Positions 47,097-55,955 of a stretch of 64,000 nt of DNA are shown here, piece by piece; positions within the stretch are counted from its first letter, which is position 1; every line of letters starts with the position of its first letter. Under the pieces are notes generated by a model, which worked only from the letters and a program-made list of their open reading frames with translations, searched no databases and had not been told where the DNA came from. The DNA comes from Sphingomonas sp. (GTDB taxonomy: Bacteria > Pseudomonadota > Alphaproteobacteria > Sphingomonadales > Sphingomonadaceae): the NCBI RefSeq assembly GCF_024508665.1, contig NZ_JANINP010000004.1, forward strand, positions 1 to 64,000, in the 5' to 3' direction. The translations under genes were made by a program, and so were the position numbers.

Positions 47097-47487
47097 ATGG
47101 TGAATCTCGCAGTTGCTTCCCTGCTAGTGCGATAGTGCAAAACAAAGAATTAAGCGCAATTCCGTTAACCATTTATAGTCGCCTGATTTGATCTTTATAT
47201 CGATCGATGTGGGTGTGATTATGGTTAACGTATCATTGTGATACGCCGTGAGTTAACTTCTCCGGCCGATCCAGCTCATCCAAGCGGTGTCCCTCAATCA
47301 CCAGGGAGCGGCTGGCCGGTTCATGGCGCCGTCATCCACTCCGCAATATCGTGTCCTAAACGCGGCCGATCTTTCGTCCGTCGTCAATCGCTTGTGGAGC
47401 AGCTTCCGCGCCGCTATAGGCCCGCTCGTCATTGGGGTCCGACAGGCGCACGGGAACGGTGTTCCAAGGGCCGACAGGAGAGTGGGG
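47097..47487. other. Divergent promoter region between the Ser/Gly-rich gene and dksA
   Basis: About 390 bases, with an AT-rich block at 47125-47260. TTAAC occurs at 47070, 47165, 47225 and 47253, and CGTATCA-TTG-TGATACG (47229-47245) is a perfect 7-bp inverted repeat. No small gene with a ribosome-binding site is evident. The TTAAC boxes recall CtrA half-sites, but the 11-base spacing at 47150-47169 does not match the usual 7, so this is only a suggestion. Confidence 0.4.
47229..47245. promoter_or_regulatory. Perfect 17-base inverted repeat upstream of dksA
   Basis: The arms CGTATCA and TGATACG are separated by TTG. The site lies about 240 bases before the dksA ATG in an AT-rich zone, so it may be an operator for dksA or for the divergent Ser/Gly-rich gene. 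Confidence 0.45.
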
Positions 47488-47946
47488 ATGGCAACGGCTT
47501 TGAATCGCATGGATGATTCCAGTTTCAGCGTACCGGCCAACGACGGCGACGGCTATCGTCCGAGCCCGGACGAGCCGTTCATGAATCCCCGCCAGCAGGA
47601 ATATTTCCGCGACAAGCTGCTGCGCTGGAAGGAAGCGATCCTCAAGGAAGCGGAAGTCACTTTGTCGCAGCTTCAGGTTGAGCCGCTGCGCGAAGCCGAT
47701 TTGACTGATCGCGCATCGAGCGAGACCGACTGGTCGATCGAATTGCGCACGCGTGATCGCCAGCGCAAGCTTATCTCCAAGATCGATGCCGCGCTACGCC
47801 GGCTCGATGAAGGCGAATATGGTTATTGCGAGGTCACCGGCGAACCGATTTCGCTCGGCCGACTCGAGGCGCGGCCGATCGCGACGATGACCGTCGAGGC
47901 GCAAGAGCGTCATGAGCGCAATGAAAAGGTATCGCGCGAGGATTGA
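47488..47946 (+). CDS. dksA: RNA polymerase-binding transcription factor DksA
   Basis: DksA binds in the RNA polymerase secondary channel and works with ppGpp in the stringent response. The 152-residue product has the coiled-coil (about residues 38-108) with tip sequence around DLTDRASSETDW, followed by the finger region EYGYCEVTGEPISLGRLEARPIATMT. Only Cys114 is present in the finger; the other three canonical zinc cysteines are absent, as in many alphaproteobacterial and DksA2-type proteins, so it should not depend on zinc. AGGAG precedes the ATG at 47488; the earlier in-frame ATGs are rejected. Confidence 0.93.
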   Translation: MATALNRMDDSSFSVPANDGDGYRPSPDEPFMNPRQQEYFRDKLLRWKEAILKEAEVTLSQLQVEPLREADLTDRASSETDWSIELRTRDRQRKLISKIDAALRRLDEGEYGYCEVTGEPISLGRLEARPIATMTVEAQERHERNEKVSRED

Positions 47947-48025
47947 TCCTATCCCTATCGGATGTTCGTAGGGGCTGCGGTTTAACGCTTTCGACAATGT
48001 TTGGGCCTATGCGTTCACGCGCGGC

Positions 48026-48421
48026 ATGGACCGTTTTGGCAGGCATATGGACCAATTTTCGCACGACCCCTTAACCGACGGCACCGCCGGAGACGCGACC
48101 GCGCAGCGTAACGACGCGCGCGACAGTCTGTTGCTGGTGGCGCGGTTCCGTATCGAGGGGTCGACGGAAACCACGCAAGTACGCGTCCGTAACCTGTCGT
48201 CGGGTGGATTGATGGCCGACGTGCCCAAGCCGATCGACATCGGCACGATGGTTGAGATTGAGGTACGCGGTGTCGGTTGGGTAAGTGGCCGCATCGCCTG
48301 GATCGCCGCTGGTCGCGCCGGCGTGGCATTCGACCACCCGATCGATCCTCAGGCCGCGCGCAAACCGGTCGTAGCCAGTGCACGCCCGATCAAGGACAAG
48401 CCGATCAAGCCGCTATTCTGA
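48026..48421 (+). CDS. Second PilZ-domain protein
   Basis: The product has 131 residues, with a PilZ-type domain at about 30-110. The core VRVRNLSSGGLMADVPKP contains the NxSxxG-type motif; the preceding Arg motif is weaker (ARDSLLLVARFRIEG), so c-di-GMP binding is less certain than for the first PilZ protein. A basic tail (RPIKDKPIKP) follows the domain. The start at 48026 is tentative; an ATG at 48047 lies seven codons further in. It is preceded by dksA on the same strand. Confidence 0.75.
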   Translation: MDRFGRHMDQFSHDPLTDGTAGDATAQRNDARDSLLLVARFRIEGSTETTQVRVRNLSSGGLMADVPKPIDIGTMVEIEVRGVGWVSGRIAWIAAGRAGVAFDHPIDPQAARKPVVASARPIKDKPIKPLF

Positions 48422-48461
48422 CAGGCGGCCCGGGCATGCGCCCGGGACGCCGCAAGCGGTG

Positions 48462-48617
48462 TCAGATCGCCGCGATGGCTTCCTTCACTCGCAATTTCTG
48501 CTTCTTGAGATCCGCAAGGATGCGGGTGTCGGGCGCAGGGCGCTGGCTTTCGGCAGTGATTTGCCGGTCCAACACCATATGCTTCGCCTCAAGAGCTGAA
48601 AGGTGCGAGTTCTGCAT
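48462..48617 (-). CDS. Short DUF465 (YdcH-like) protein
   Basis: The product has 51 residues and is a single helical hairpin of the DUF465/YdcH family (LSALEAKHMVLDRQI...KKQKLRVKEAIAAI). Function unknown. AAGGAGGT lies seven bases before the ATG at 48617, which decides this start; the longer reverse frame running further right is rejected. It is head to head with a second DUF465 gene at 48762. Confidence 0.85.
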   Translation of the reverse strand: MQNSHLSALEAKHMVLDRQITAESQRPAPDTRILADLKKQKLRVKEAIAAI

Positions 48618-48761
48618 GGGAGCGACCTCCTTCATCAAGGTGGGTGGACTAATAGAACACGAGTCGCGCGATTTGTCGCCATCGATTTCACTTTCGATTC
48701 GACGCGGCGCATCGTTTTGGCGACAGGTCGGTCTTCGACTGCCCATGGGATGCGGAGAGCG

Positions 48762-48959
48762 ATGGACGAAGCGCAGATCCACAAACGGCTTGAGGCCCTG
48801 AGGACCGAGCATCGAGATCTCGACTCGGCGATCGAGGCTTTGCGGGCCTTGGGGTCTAGCGACCAACTCCAGATTGCGCGGCTGAAGAAGCGGAAGTTGA
48901 TGCTGAAGGATGAGATTACCGCGCTGGAAAACCAGTTGATCCCCGACATCATCGCGTGA
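48762..48959 (+). CDS. Second DUF465 (YdcH-like) protein
   Basis: The product has 65 residues with the same DUF465 helical pattern: HKRLEALRTEHRDLDSAIEAL followed by RLKKRKLMLKDEITALE. GGAGAG precedes the ATG at 48762; an ATG at 48750 is an alternative. It is divergent from the other DUF465 gene, and the two are probable paralogues. Its stop overlaps an in-frame GTG of the DUF1465 gene by GTGA. Confidence 0.85.
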   Translation: MDEAQIHKRLEALRTEHRDLDSAIEALRALGSSDQLQIARLKKRKLMLKDEITALENQLIPDIIA

Positions 48960-49027
48960 TCGAATTTGGGACGCGATGGTCCTTTCGCCGCTTGCAGGAA
49001 CCGGCATTTGTGGCAATCGTGCTGCGC

Positions 49028-49489
49028 ATGACAGGGGACGTCACCGAACTGCGCATCCATCGCAAGATGATCGACTCGCTCTACGTCGAGGCGATGGTCC
49101 TGGCGGATGAGGCGCGCGGCTATTTCGACCAAGGCGCGCGGGTCGAGCGCGAGGCGCTGGATCCCCTCGGCCGCGTCACCTTCTCATGCGAATCGCTCAA
49201 GGTGACGACGCGACTGATGCACGTCATCGCCTGGCTATTGACTCAGCGTGCGGTCGACTCGGGGGAATTGTCGCCACGGGATGCGCTCGATCCCACGCGA
49301 CGCCTTGGAGATGCGCCGGTCACCGATCGCGGCGTGATCGATCAGATGCCGGCCGATGCGCGCGCATTGATCACCGCTAGCATCGATCTCCATCGCCGCG
49401 TGGCGCGTCTGGATGGAGCACAGAGCGCCTCGCTTCCCGCCGACAGCCCCGTGCAATGGATGCAGGCCCGTCTGGCAATGGCGTTTTAG
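49028..49489 (+). CDS. DUF1465-family protein, possible RcdA-type cell-cycle factor
   Basis: The product has about 153 residues from the ATG at 49028. The characteristic opening IDSLYVEAMVLADEARGYFD and central FSCESLKVTTRLMHVIAWLLTQRA are those of DUF1465, the family that, to my knowledge, includes Caulobacter RcdA, a helper for degradation of the cell-cycle regulator CtrA. The open frame also allows GTG at 48956, overlapping the DUF465 stop, but the added N-terminus is not family-like. Role in this organism is inferred. Confidence 0.82.
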   Translation: MTGDVTELRIHRKMIDSLYVEAMVLADEARGYFDQGARVEREALDPLGRVTFSCESLKVTTRLMHVIAWLLTQRAVDSGELSPRDALDPTRRLGDAPVTDRGVIDQMPADARALITASIDLHRRVARLDGAQSASLPADSPVQWMQARLAMAF

Positions 49490-49537
49490 AAGATCTTCAT
49501 CGCCCGCTACGCCAGAGCCCCACGCACCGGCTGAACA

Positions 49538-50491
49538 TCATAAGGCGCAGATGCGCGCCTTGGCTGCCTTATACTCGGCTTCCAGCCGGTCGACGCGAGC
49601 CGCGACCGGCTCGATCTTGTCGATCACGCCAATGCCCTGGCCGGAACCCCAGATGTCTTTCCAGGCCTTGGCCTCACGATTACCGCCAAAATTCATCGTG
49701 CTGAGGTCGCCCTCCGGCAGATTATCGGGATCCATTCCCGCCGCCGCGATGGAACTGCGCAGATAATTGCCGTGCACGCCGGTGAACAGGTTCGAATAGA
49801 CGATGTCCGCCGCCTTGCTCTCGACGATGCTCTGTTTGTAGCCCTCGACGGCATTGGCTTCCTCGGTCGCGATGAAGGGTGAGCCGATATAGGCCAGGTC
49901 GGCGCCCATCGCCTGCGCCGCGAGTACCGCGCCGCCGGTCGCGATCGCGCCCGACAGGATCAGCGGGCCGTCGAACCATTGCCGGATTTCCTGGGTGATC
50001 GCGAAAGGCGACAAGCGCCCGGCATGGCCGCCGGCGCCAGCGGCGACCGCGATCAGCCCGTCGGCGCCTTTTTCGATCGCCTTGCGCGCGAAACGATCGT
50101 CGATGACGTCATGGAGGGTGATGCCGCCCCAAGCATGAACTGCCTGGTTGAGTTCCTCACGCGCACCGAGTGAGGTGATGGTGATCGGCACTTGCCATTT
50201 CGCGCAGATGGCGAGGTCGCCCTCCAGCCGGTCGTTCGACTTGTGGACGATCTGATTGACCGCGAAGGGAGCCGCCGGGCGATCGGGATTGTCGCGGTTC
50301 CACGCCGCGAGTTCCTCGGTGATCCGGTGCAGCCATTCGTCGAGCATGGTCTGCGGCCGCGCGTTCAGGGCCGGAAAGGAGCCGACGATTCCCGCCTTGC
50401 ATTGCGCGATCACGAGATCGGGTCCGGAGATGATGAACAGCGGCGACCCGATCACGGGCAGGCGCAGGCGATCGAATATGGGCGTCTTCAT
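49538..50491 (-). CDS. Nitronate monooxygenase (FMN-dependent)
   Basis: The product has 317 residues in the nitronate monooxygenase/2-nitropropane dioxygenase TIM-barrel family, which uses FMN to detoxify alkyl nitronates. FMN-site pieces are visible: GSPLFIISGPDLV near the start, AVAAGAGGHAGRLSPFAITQEI around residue 170 with the family's GxGGH stretch, and LSGAIATGGAVLAAQAMGADLAYIGSPFIATEEAN. The ATG at 50491 is chosen; the longer frame to 50596 overlaps the divergent peptidase promoter. It stands alone on this strand. Confidence 0.92.
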   Translation of the reverse strand: MKTPIFDRLRLPVIGSPLFIISGPDLVIAQCKAGIVGSFPALNARPQTMLDEWLHRITEELAAWNRDNPDRPAAPFAVNQIVHKSNDRLEGDLAICAKWQVPITITSLGAREELNQAVHAWGGITLHDVIDDRFARKAIEKGADGLIAVAAGAGGHAGRLSPFAITQEIRQWFDGPLILSGAIATGGAVLAAQAMGADLAYIGSPFIATEEANAVEGYKQSIVESKAADIVYSNLFTGVHGNYLRSSIAAAGMDPDNLPEGDLSTMNFGGNREAKAWKDIWGSGQGIGVIDKIEPVAARVDRLEAEYKAAKARICAL

Positions 50492-50652
50492 GCCGGTTTC
50501 ATAGCGCAACCGAAACCACTGTCCAGCGGCCTCGGGAAGGTTTTCGAATTGACGGTACGGAATCCTGGGATCGGGCCGGATCGATCCATTTGCCATTCAC
50601 GCCCGGCGCGTTATGGCCAGACAATACACCAATATCGGGTCCAGGAAATCGC

Positions 50653-53241
50653 ATGAAAATCGCCGTCACTGCCGCATTGTTACTCGCCACCGTGTCCGCC
50701 CCGGCACTCGCCGCGGCGCGTTTGCCCACCGACGTCGTGCCGGTGTCCTACGACATCACGGTAAACCCCGACGCGCAGAAGATGACCTTCACCGGAACCG
50801 AGACAGTCAATGTCGCTGTGAAGAAGGCGGTCCGCACGATCGTCCTCAATGCCGCCGACATGACGATCAGCCGTGCGACGATTGACGGCAAGTCGGTGCC
50901 GTTCAAGCTCGACAACGAAGCGCAGCAACTGACCCTGACGCTCCCGGCGCCGGCCAAGCTCGGAAACCATGTCATCACCTTCGCCTGGACGGGCAAGATC
51001 AACGAATCGGCGGCCGGTTTCTTCGCGATCGACTATACCAATGACGACGGGTCGAAGGCGCGGATGCTGGCGACGCAGTTCGAGGCGCCCGACGCCCGTC
51101 GCTTCGCGCCGATGTGGGACGAGCCGAGCTTCAAGGCCAAGTTCAAGCTGTCGGCGGTGGCGCCCAAGGGGCAACTTGCCTTTTCCAACATGCCCGCGAC
51201 CATGACCAACCGTCCCGACGGCACCCAGCTCTATAGCTTCCGCCAGACCCCGATCATGTCGAGCTACCTGCTGTTCCTCGGCATGGGCGACATGGAGCGC
51301 AAAACGGTGATGGCCGGCAACACCGAGATCGGCGTCATCACGCGCAAGGGCGTCAAGGATCAGGGCGATTACGCGCTCGCCTCGGCCAAGCGGCTGCTGA
51401 CCTATTATAACGACTATTTCGGCCAGCCTTATCCGCTGCCGAAGCTCGACATGATCGCCGGTCCCGGCACCAGCCAGTTCTTCGGCGCGATGGAGAATTG
51501 GGGCGCGATCTTCTATTTCGAGCCGGAACTGCTGTTCGACGCGAAGCGGTCGACCGAAAGCGACAAACAGCGCATCTTCACCGTCGTCGCGCACGAAATG
51601 GCGCACCAATGGTTCGGCGATCTCGTCACGATGAACTGGTGGGACGATCTCTGGCTGAACGAGGGTTTCGCCTCGTGGATGGAGAACAAGGCGTCCTACG
51701 ACCTCAATCCCGGCTGGTTCGCCCGCGAGAGCGCGGTCAGCGAGGACCGTGAAGGCGCGCTGGCGATCGACGCCACCTCGGCGACCCACCCGATCATCCG
51801 TCACGTCGAGACCGTCGACCAGATCGGCGAGGCGTTCGACAACATCACCTATAACAAGGGCCAGGCGGTCATCACGATGATCGAGTCGACGCTGGGGCCG
51901 GACAAGTTCCGCGACGGCATCCGCCGCTACATGGCCAAGTACAAATACGGCAATACGCAGACCGACATGCTGTGGGCCGAGCTGGAGGCGGCGTCGGGCG
52001 TGAAGATCAGCGACAGTGCGCACGACTTCACGCTGCAGGGCGGCGTGCCGCTGATCACCTTGACCGACGGCAAATGCATCAACGGCAAAACCATCGTGTC
52101 ACTGGCGCAGGGCCGGTTCGGACTCGACGAGGCGTCGAAGGCGCCGCAGAGCTGGCGCGTGCCACTGCGCGTCGGGACGATCGGTGGTGCTCCAGTCAGC
52201 GCGATCGCGACGGGCGCCAAGACCGACGTCACCGTACCGGGCTGCGGGCCGGTCGTGCTCAATGTCGGCAAGGGCAGTTATCTGCGGGCGCGCTATTCGG
52301 ACGCAGCACATGCCGCGCTTGTCGCCAATTACGGCAAGCTGGCGGTGGCCGACCGGCTGGGCACGCTGGGCGACGATTTCGCGCTGGCGCGCTCGGGCGA
52401 CCAGGATTTCTCGGACTGGGCGGCGACCTTCGCGGCGATTCCGGAGGACGCCAATCCGCTCGAATGGTCATTGGTCTCGGGCGAGCTCGGCTCGCTGTCG
52501 GGCCTCTATACCAACACCCCGCTGCAGCAGGAGGTCGATGCGCTGACGATCAAGCGGCTCGGGCCGGTGCTGGCCCGGATCGGTTACGAGCAAAAGGCCG
52601 GCGAGTCGCCTCTCGTCACCAATTTGCGCGAGGGACTGGTCGGCCGGCTCGGCGCGGCGGGCGATCCCGAAGTGTTGAAGCGCGCCCGGGAATGGGTCGC
52701 CAAACTCAAGACCGACAGCGCCGCGATCCCGCCGGCGATTCGCGGGCCGATGCTCGGCACCTTCGCCAGCAATGCGAGCGCGGCGGACTGGGACGAGTTG
52801 CTGACCTTGTTCAAGACCGAAACCAATCCGGTGGTGAAGAACGAATATGTCCGCCTGCTCGGCGCGGCCAAGGACCCGGCGCTGGCGCAGAAGGCGCTCG
52901 AACTGGTCAAGACCGACGTGCTTACCGCGCAACAGAAGCCGACCATCCTGCGCGCGGTGGCCGGAAAGCATCCGGAGATGGCGTTCGATTTCGCCGTCGC
53001 CAACGCCGACCTAGTCAACGGCGTGCTGGAGGCGAGCACCCGGGCGGGCTTCATCGTCAGCCTGGGCGCGGGTTCGAACGATCCGGCGATGCCGGGCAAG
53101 ATCAATGCTTATGCCGAGAAGAACCTGCCCGTCAGCTCGCGCGGCGGCGCCAAGCGCGCGCTGGCGGCGATCGCGGTACGAAAGGCGGTGGCGGATCGGC
53201 TGCGGCCTGGCGTGACGGCATGGGTAGCGAAGGGAAGCTGA
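50653..53241 (+). CDS. M1-family metalloaminopeptidase, exported
   Basis: The product has 862 residues with a signal peptide (about residues 1-20, SAPALAA), so it acts outside the cytoplasm. The gluzincin site is HEMAHQWF at His314-His318 with the third ligand Glu337 in WLNEGF. The aminopeptidase GAMEN motif (FFGAMENWG) is about 35 residues before. After the catalytic part comes a beta-sandwich and a long helical C-terminal domain of the ERAP1 type. AGGA lies before the ATG at 50653. It reads divergently from the nitronate monooxygenase gene. Confidence 0.95.
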   Translation: MKIAVTAALLLATVSAPALAAARLPTDVVPVSYDITVNPDAQKMTFTGTETVNVAVKKAVRTIVLNAADMTISRATIDGKSVPFKLDNEAQQLTLTLPAPAKLGNHVITFAWTGKINESAAGFFAIDYTNDDGSKARMLATQFEAPDARRFAPMWDEPSFKAKFKLSAVAPKGQLAFSNMPATMTNRPDGTQLYSFRQTPIMSSYLLFLGMGDMERKTVMAGNTEIGVITRKGVKDQGDYALASAKRLLTYYNDYFGQPYPLPKLDMIAGPGTSQFFGAMENWGAIFYFEPELLFDAKRSTESDKQRIFTVVAHEMAHQWFGDLVTMNWWDDLWLNEGFASWMENKASYDLNPGWFARESAVSEDREGALAIDATSATHPIIRHVETVDQIGEAFDNITYNKGQAVITMIESTLGPDKFRDGIRRYMAKYKYGNTQTDMLWAELEAASGVKISDSAHDFTLQGGVPLITLTDGKCINGKTIVSLAQGRFGLDEASKAPQSWRVPLRVGTIGGAPVSAIATGAKTDVTVPGCGPVVLNVGKGSYLRARYSDAAHAALVANYGKLAVADRLGTLGDDFALARSGDQDFSDWAATFAAIPEDANPLEWSLVSGELGSLSGLYTNTPLQQEVDALTIKRLGPVLARIGYEQKAGESPLVTNLREGLVGRLGAAGDPEVLKRAREWVAKLKTDSAAIPPAIRGPMLGTFASNASAADWDELLTLFKTETNPVVKNEYVRLLGAAKDPALAQKALELVKTDVLTAQQKPTILRAVAGKHPEMAFDFAVANADLVNGVLEASTRAGFIVSLGAGSNDPAMPGKINAYAEKNLPVSSRGGAKRALAAIAVRKAVADRLRPGVTAWVAKGS

Positions 53242-53265
53242 GCGCTTAGCCTAACCGCAATCGTC

Positions 53266-53348
53266 ATGCCGGGCTTGTCCCGGCATCCAACGTGCAACAA
53301 CGGCTGTTTTCCGTTGTGGAGGGTTGGACCCCGGCACAAGGCCGGGGT
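53266..53348. repeat. REP pair (BIME-like): two CCGG hairpins around a central stem
   Basis: The first hairpin is ATGCCGGG-cttgt-CCCGGCAT (53266-53286), the second ACCCCGGC-acaag-GCCGGGGT (53328-53348). The loops are reverse complements of each other and the outer flanks read GTCA...TCCA and TGGA...TGAC, so they are inverted copies with compensating stem changes. Between them ACAACGG-ctgtttt-CCGTTGT (53297-53317) forms a third stem. This resembles REP sequences common between genes in sphingomonads. It lies between two converging genes and may double as a terminator. Confidence 0.8.
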
Positions 53349-53378
53349 GACGACTAACGGGTGGCCGATCGATTGGCT

Positions 53379-53903
53379 TCAATCGATCCGCTTCAGTCCC
53401 TTGGCGAAGCGATGCGCGTTAGCGATGTAATGATCCGCCGACGCCTTCAGGAACGCGCGCTTGTCGGGCTCCAGCGTCTTCACCGCGCGGGCAGGGGAGC
53501 CGACGATCAGGCTACCGGCTTCGAACGTCTTTCCTTCGGTGACCAGGGCATTGGCGCCGATCACGCATTCGTCGCCGACCACCGCCTGGTTGAGCACAGT
53601 CGCCCCCATGCCGACCAGGACTCGGTTTCCGACCGTGCAGCCGTGCAGGATGGCGTGGTGTCCGACCGTGCAGTCTTCGCCGATCGCCAGCGGCACGCCA
53701 TAGTCCGAATGGAGCATGGTCCCATCCTGGACATTGGTGCCGCGGCCGACCGAGATCAGCGACGTGTCGCCGCGGATCACTGTCCCGAACCACACTCCGA
53801 CATCGTCGCCCAGCACGACCTCGCCGATGACATGCGCATCGGGGGCGATCCAAACGCCGCTGCCGATGACGGGGACCTTTCCGTCGAGTTCGTAGATGGG
53901 CAC
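53379..53903 (-). CDS. Gamma-carbonic-anhydrase-like hexapeptide protein
   Basis: The product has 174 residues with a left-handed beta-helix made of hexapeptide repeats (the V/I-x-G-x-x pattern from about residue 20 to 140). Three histidines for the trimer zinc site are visible: one in MLHSDYG and two in GHHAILHG, as in gamma-carbonic anhydrase and YrdA/PaaY-type proteins. Which substrate it handles cannot be told. It lies between the peptidase and the tandem TetR gene, and begins 22 bases after the TetR stop. Confidence 0.9.
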   Translation of the reverse strand: MPIYELDGKVPVIGSGVWIAPDAHVIGEVVLGDDVGVWFGTVIRGDTSLISVGRGTNVQDGTMLHSDYGVPLAIGEDCTVGHHAILHGCTVGNRVLVGMGATVLNQAVVGDECVIGANALVTEGKTFEAGSLIVGSPARAVKTLEPDKRAFLKASADHYIANAHRFAKGLKRID

Positions 53904-53924
53904 GGGGTTCTCCTCGCGACGGGA

Positions 53925-55133
53925 CTAGGTTGGGAAGATGCCGGATCGCAAAGCCGCCGAGAATTGCGCAACGGCATCGCCCAGTGGGCGCTGCCCTGCC
54001 CAACGGCGCAAGGATGCGGCGGCGTCGATCGCGGCCATAATCGAGTGTCCGGCAATCTCAGGATCGACCGCGCGAACCGATCCGTCGGCGACGCCGTCGG
54101 CGATCGTACCGGCTATGTGCCGAGTGACGCGGTCCGTCCGTTGCAGCATGAATTCGCGTAAATCTACCGGGAGTGCCTGATAGGCGCTGGTACGTAGCAG
54201 CGGGCTGTCGGCGGCGAATTGCAGCGCGACGAGGCTCGACACCATGATCGCCAGTCGCTCGCCTTCGTCGCTGCCGGCGGCATCGGCACGCGCCTGTGCT
54301 GCATCGAGCAGCGCATAGCTGCGATCGAAACAGGCGACGACCAGATCGTCCTTGTTGTCGAGGTGGTGGTAGAAGCTGCCGGTCGACACGCCGAGTTCCG
54401 CGGCGATCTTCTCCACGCTCGCGCCGACATAGCCTTCGCGGTTGATCAGGTTGGTGGCGGCATGGAGGAAGCGCGTCTGCGCGTCGCCGTCATTCGGCGG
54501 GTCGAGCGGCATGATATCGACCGGCCACTCGCCAGCCGCGCCCAACCCGCGGTCGAGGATGTCGAACAACCGCGTCTCGGCACGATCGAGATCGCGTTCG
54601 AGATAATGGGGCAGCCAAGCCGGCATCCAATGTACGTTGTGGATCAGGACCGAGCTGGCGATCAGCACGCGCGATTCCGCATTGGGCGCGTCGCCATAGT
54701 CGAAGAAGCCGCGCACCAGCCGCGCCATATCCGCGTAGAGCGTGTCGAGCGGCGCGCGCGTGTCGGGATCGAGCGCCCGCATGTCGGACAGCAGCGCCAG
54801 TTTGGCCTCCCCAGGCAGGCGCTGACGCAAATGCGTCTGGAACTGATCGTGCAGGAAGGCGCGGACGCGGGATCGGGGATCGCCCTCGTGCGCTGCCGCC
54901 GCGGCGCTGTCGCGTAACTGGAGCAGGGTACGTTCCAGACAGGCAGCGGCCAGCAAGTCCTTGCGCTTGAAATAATAGGTCACGCTCGACGTATCGAGCC
55001 CCATCGCCTTGGCCACCGCCGTCAGCGTCATGCCGCGCGTGCCGTGGACGTTGATCAGGTCCGACGCGACGTCGAGTATCTCGCCGCGACGCCGCGCGAA
55101 GCGTGGCGTCTGGCGGGCGGGATCGACGGTCAT
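53925..55133 (-). CDS. Tandem TetR-family regulator with two DNA-binding domains
   Basis: The product has 402 residues and reads as two TetR regulators in one chain. The first helix-turn-helix (about 15-65, ILDVASDLINVHGTRGMTLTAVAKAMGLDTSSVTYYF) is followed by a ligand-type helical domain. A second helix-turn-helix (about 215-265, FLHAATNLINREGYVGASVEKIAAELGVSTGSFYHHL) is followed by a second helical domain. The two halves are diverged. Such tandem TetR proteins occur in alphaproteobacteria but are uncommon. No obvious target operon is next to it apart from the carbonic-anhydrase-like gene downstream. Confidence 0.9.
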   Translation of the reverse strand: MTVDPARQTPRFARRRGEILDVASDLINVHGTRGMTLTAVAKAMGLDTSSVTYYFKRKDLLAAACLERTLLQLRDSAAAAAHEGDPRSRVRAFLHDQFQTHLRQRLPGEAKLALLSDMRALDPDTRAPLDTLYADMARLVRGFFDYGDAPNAESRVLIASSVLIHNVHWMPAWLPHYLERDLDRAETRLFDILDRGLGAAGEWPVDIMPLDPPNDGDAQTRFLHAATNLINREGYVGASVEKIAAELGVSTGSFYHHLDNKDDLVVACFDRSYALLDAAQARADAAGSDEGERLAIMVSSLVALQFAADSPLLRTSAYQALPVDLREFMLQRTDRVTRHIAGTIADGVADGSVRAVDPEIAGHSIMAAIDAAASLRRWAGQRPLGDAVAQFSAALRSGIFPT

Positions 55134-55202
55134 GCCGCCACTATAGGGGTTCGCCTTGGCGAAACAAACGGTCGCAGATAAGCGGCGGGGCGGCCTTGGA
55201 TT

Positions 55203-55955
55203 TCAGTTCGCCGCGGCTGTGGCGCGCAGCGCCTCGGTCACTTCAGCCAGCAATTCCTTGCGGCAAATGAGCAAATCGGGGACCCAGGTTTCGGCGCAAT
55301 TATAGACGAACGGCGAGCCGTCGAGGCGCGTCGCGTGCAGCCCGGCGGCGAGCGCGACCGCGACGGGCGCGGCATTGTCCCATTCGTGCTGTCCGCCCGA
55401 GTGCAGATAGATGTCGGCAAGGCCGCGCACGACCGCCATCGCCTTGGCACCGGCCGATCCCATCGGCACCAGCTCGGCGCCGATCGCCTCGGCCACCGCG
55501 ATCGCTTCGGCGGCCGGCCGCGTGCGGCTGATCACCATTCGCGGCGGATGGTTGAGCGGCTGCAGGGCAGGGGGCGCATCGGAGCGCAGCACCAACCCGG
55601 CATCGGGCAGCGCGACCACGCCGAGTTCGGGGCGTCCGTCGATGCACAAAGCGACATGGACCGCCCAATCGTCGCGCGCCTCGCCATATTCGCGCGTGCC
55701 GTCGACCGGGTCGATGATCCAGGTTCGCGACTTGGTCAGGCGGCTGCCATCGCACTTGCGCTCTTCCGACAGCAAGCCGTCGTCGGGGCGCTCGATGCTG
55801 ATGGCGTGACACAGCAACTCGTTGGCAGCGGCATCCCCTGCCTTGCCGAGCTCCTTGGGCTCCCAATCGCGCGACGCGCGCACTTCCTGCAGCAATTTCC
55901 CCGCCGCCACGGCGATTTCCGCCGCGAAGTCGGCATCGGCCTGGGTCCAGCTCAC
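55203..55955 (-). CDS. cysQ: 3'(2'),5'-bisphosphate nucleotidase CysQ, inositol monophosphatase family
   Basis: CysQ clears 3'-phosphoadenosine 5'-phosphate, a by-product of sulfate assimilation. The inositol-monophosphatase fold is shown by SEERK (metal ligand Glu), [10 protein letters not shown] (IMPase motif) and the later [12 protein letters not shown] motif. The product is about 250 residues. A GTG at 55955 overlaps the cysNC stop as GTGA with GGAG nine bases upstream; an ATG at 55970 is the alternative. Being last in the cysD-cysNC-cysQ order fits its clean-up role. Confidence 0.9.
   Translation of the reverse strand: MSWTQADADFAAEIAVAAGKLLQEVRASRDWEPKELGKAGDAAANELLCHAISIERPDDGLLSEERKCDGSRLTKSRTWIIDPVDGTREYGEARDDWAVHVALCIDGRPELGVVALPDAGLVLRSDAPPALQPLNHPPRMVISRTRPAAEAIAVAEAIGAELVPMGSAGAKAMAVVRGLADIYLHSGGQHEWDNAAPVAVALAAGLHATRLDGSPFVYNCAETWVPDLLICRKELLAEVTEALRATAAAN

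Noticed and set aside
47150..47169. A CtrA-type box pair (TTAA...TTAAC) upstream of dksA
   Set aside because: The two TTAA half-sites are separated by 11 bases, not the 7 of the usual CtrA site, so I do not call it.
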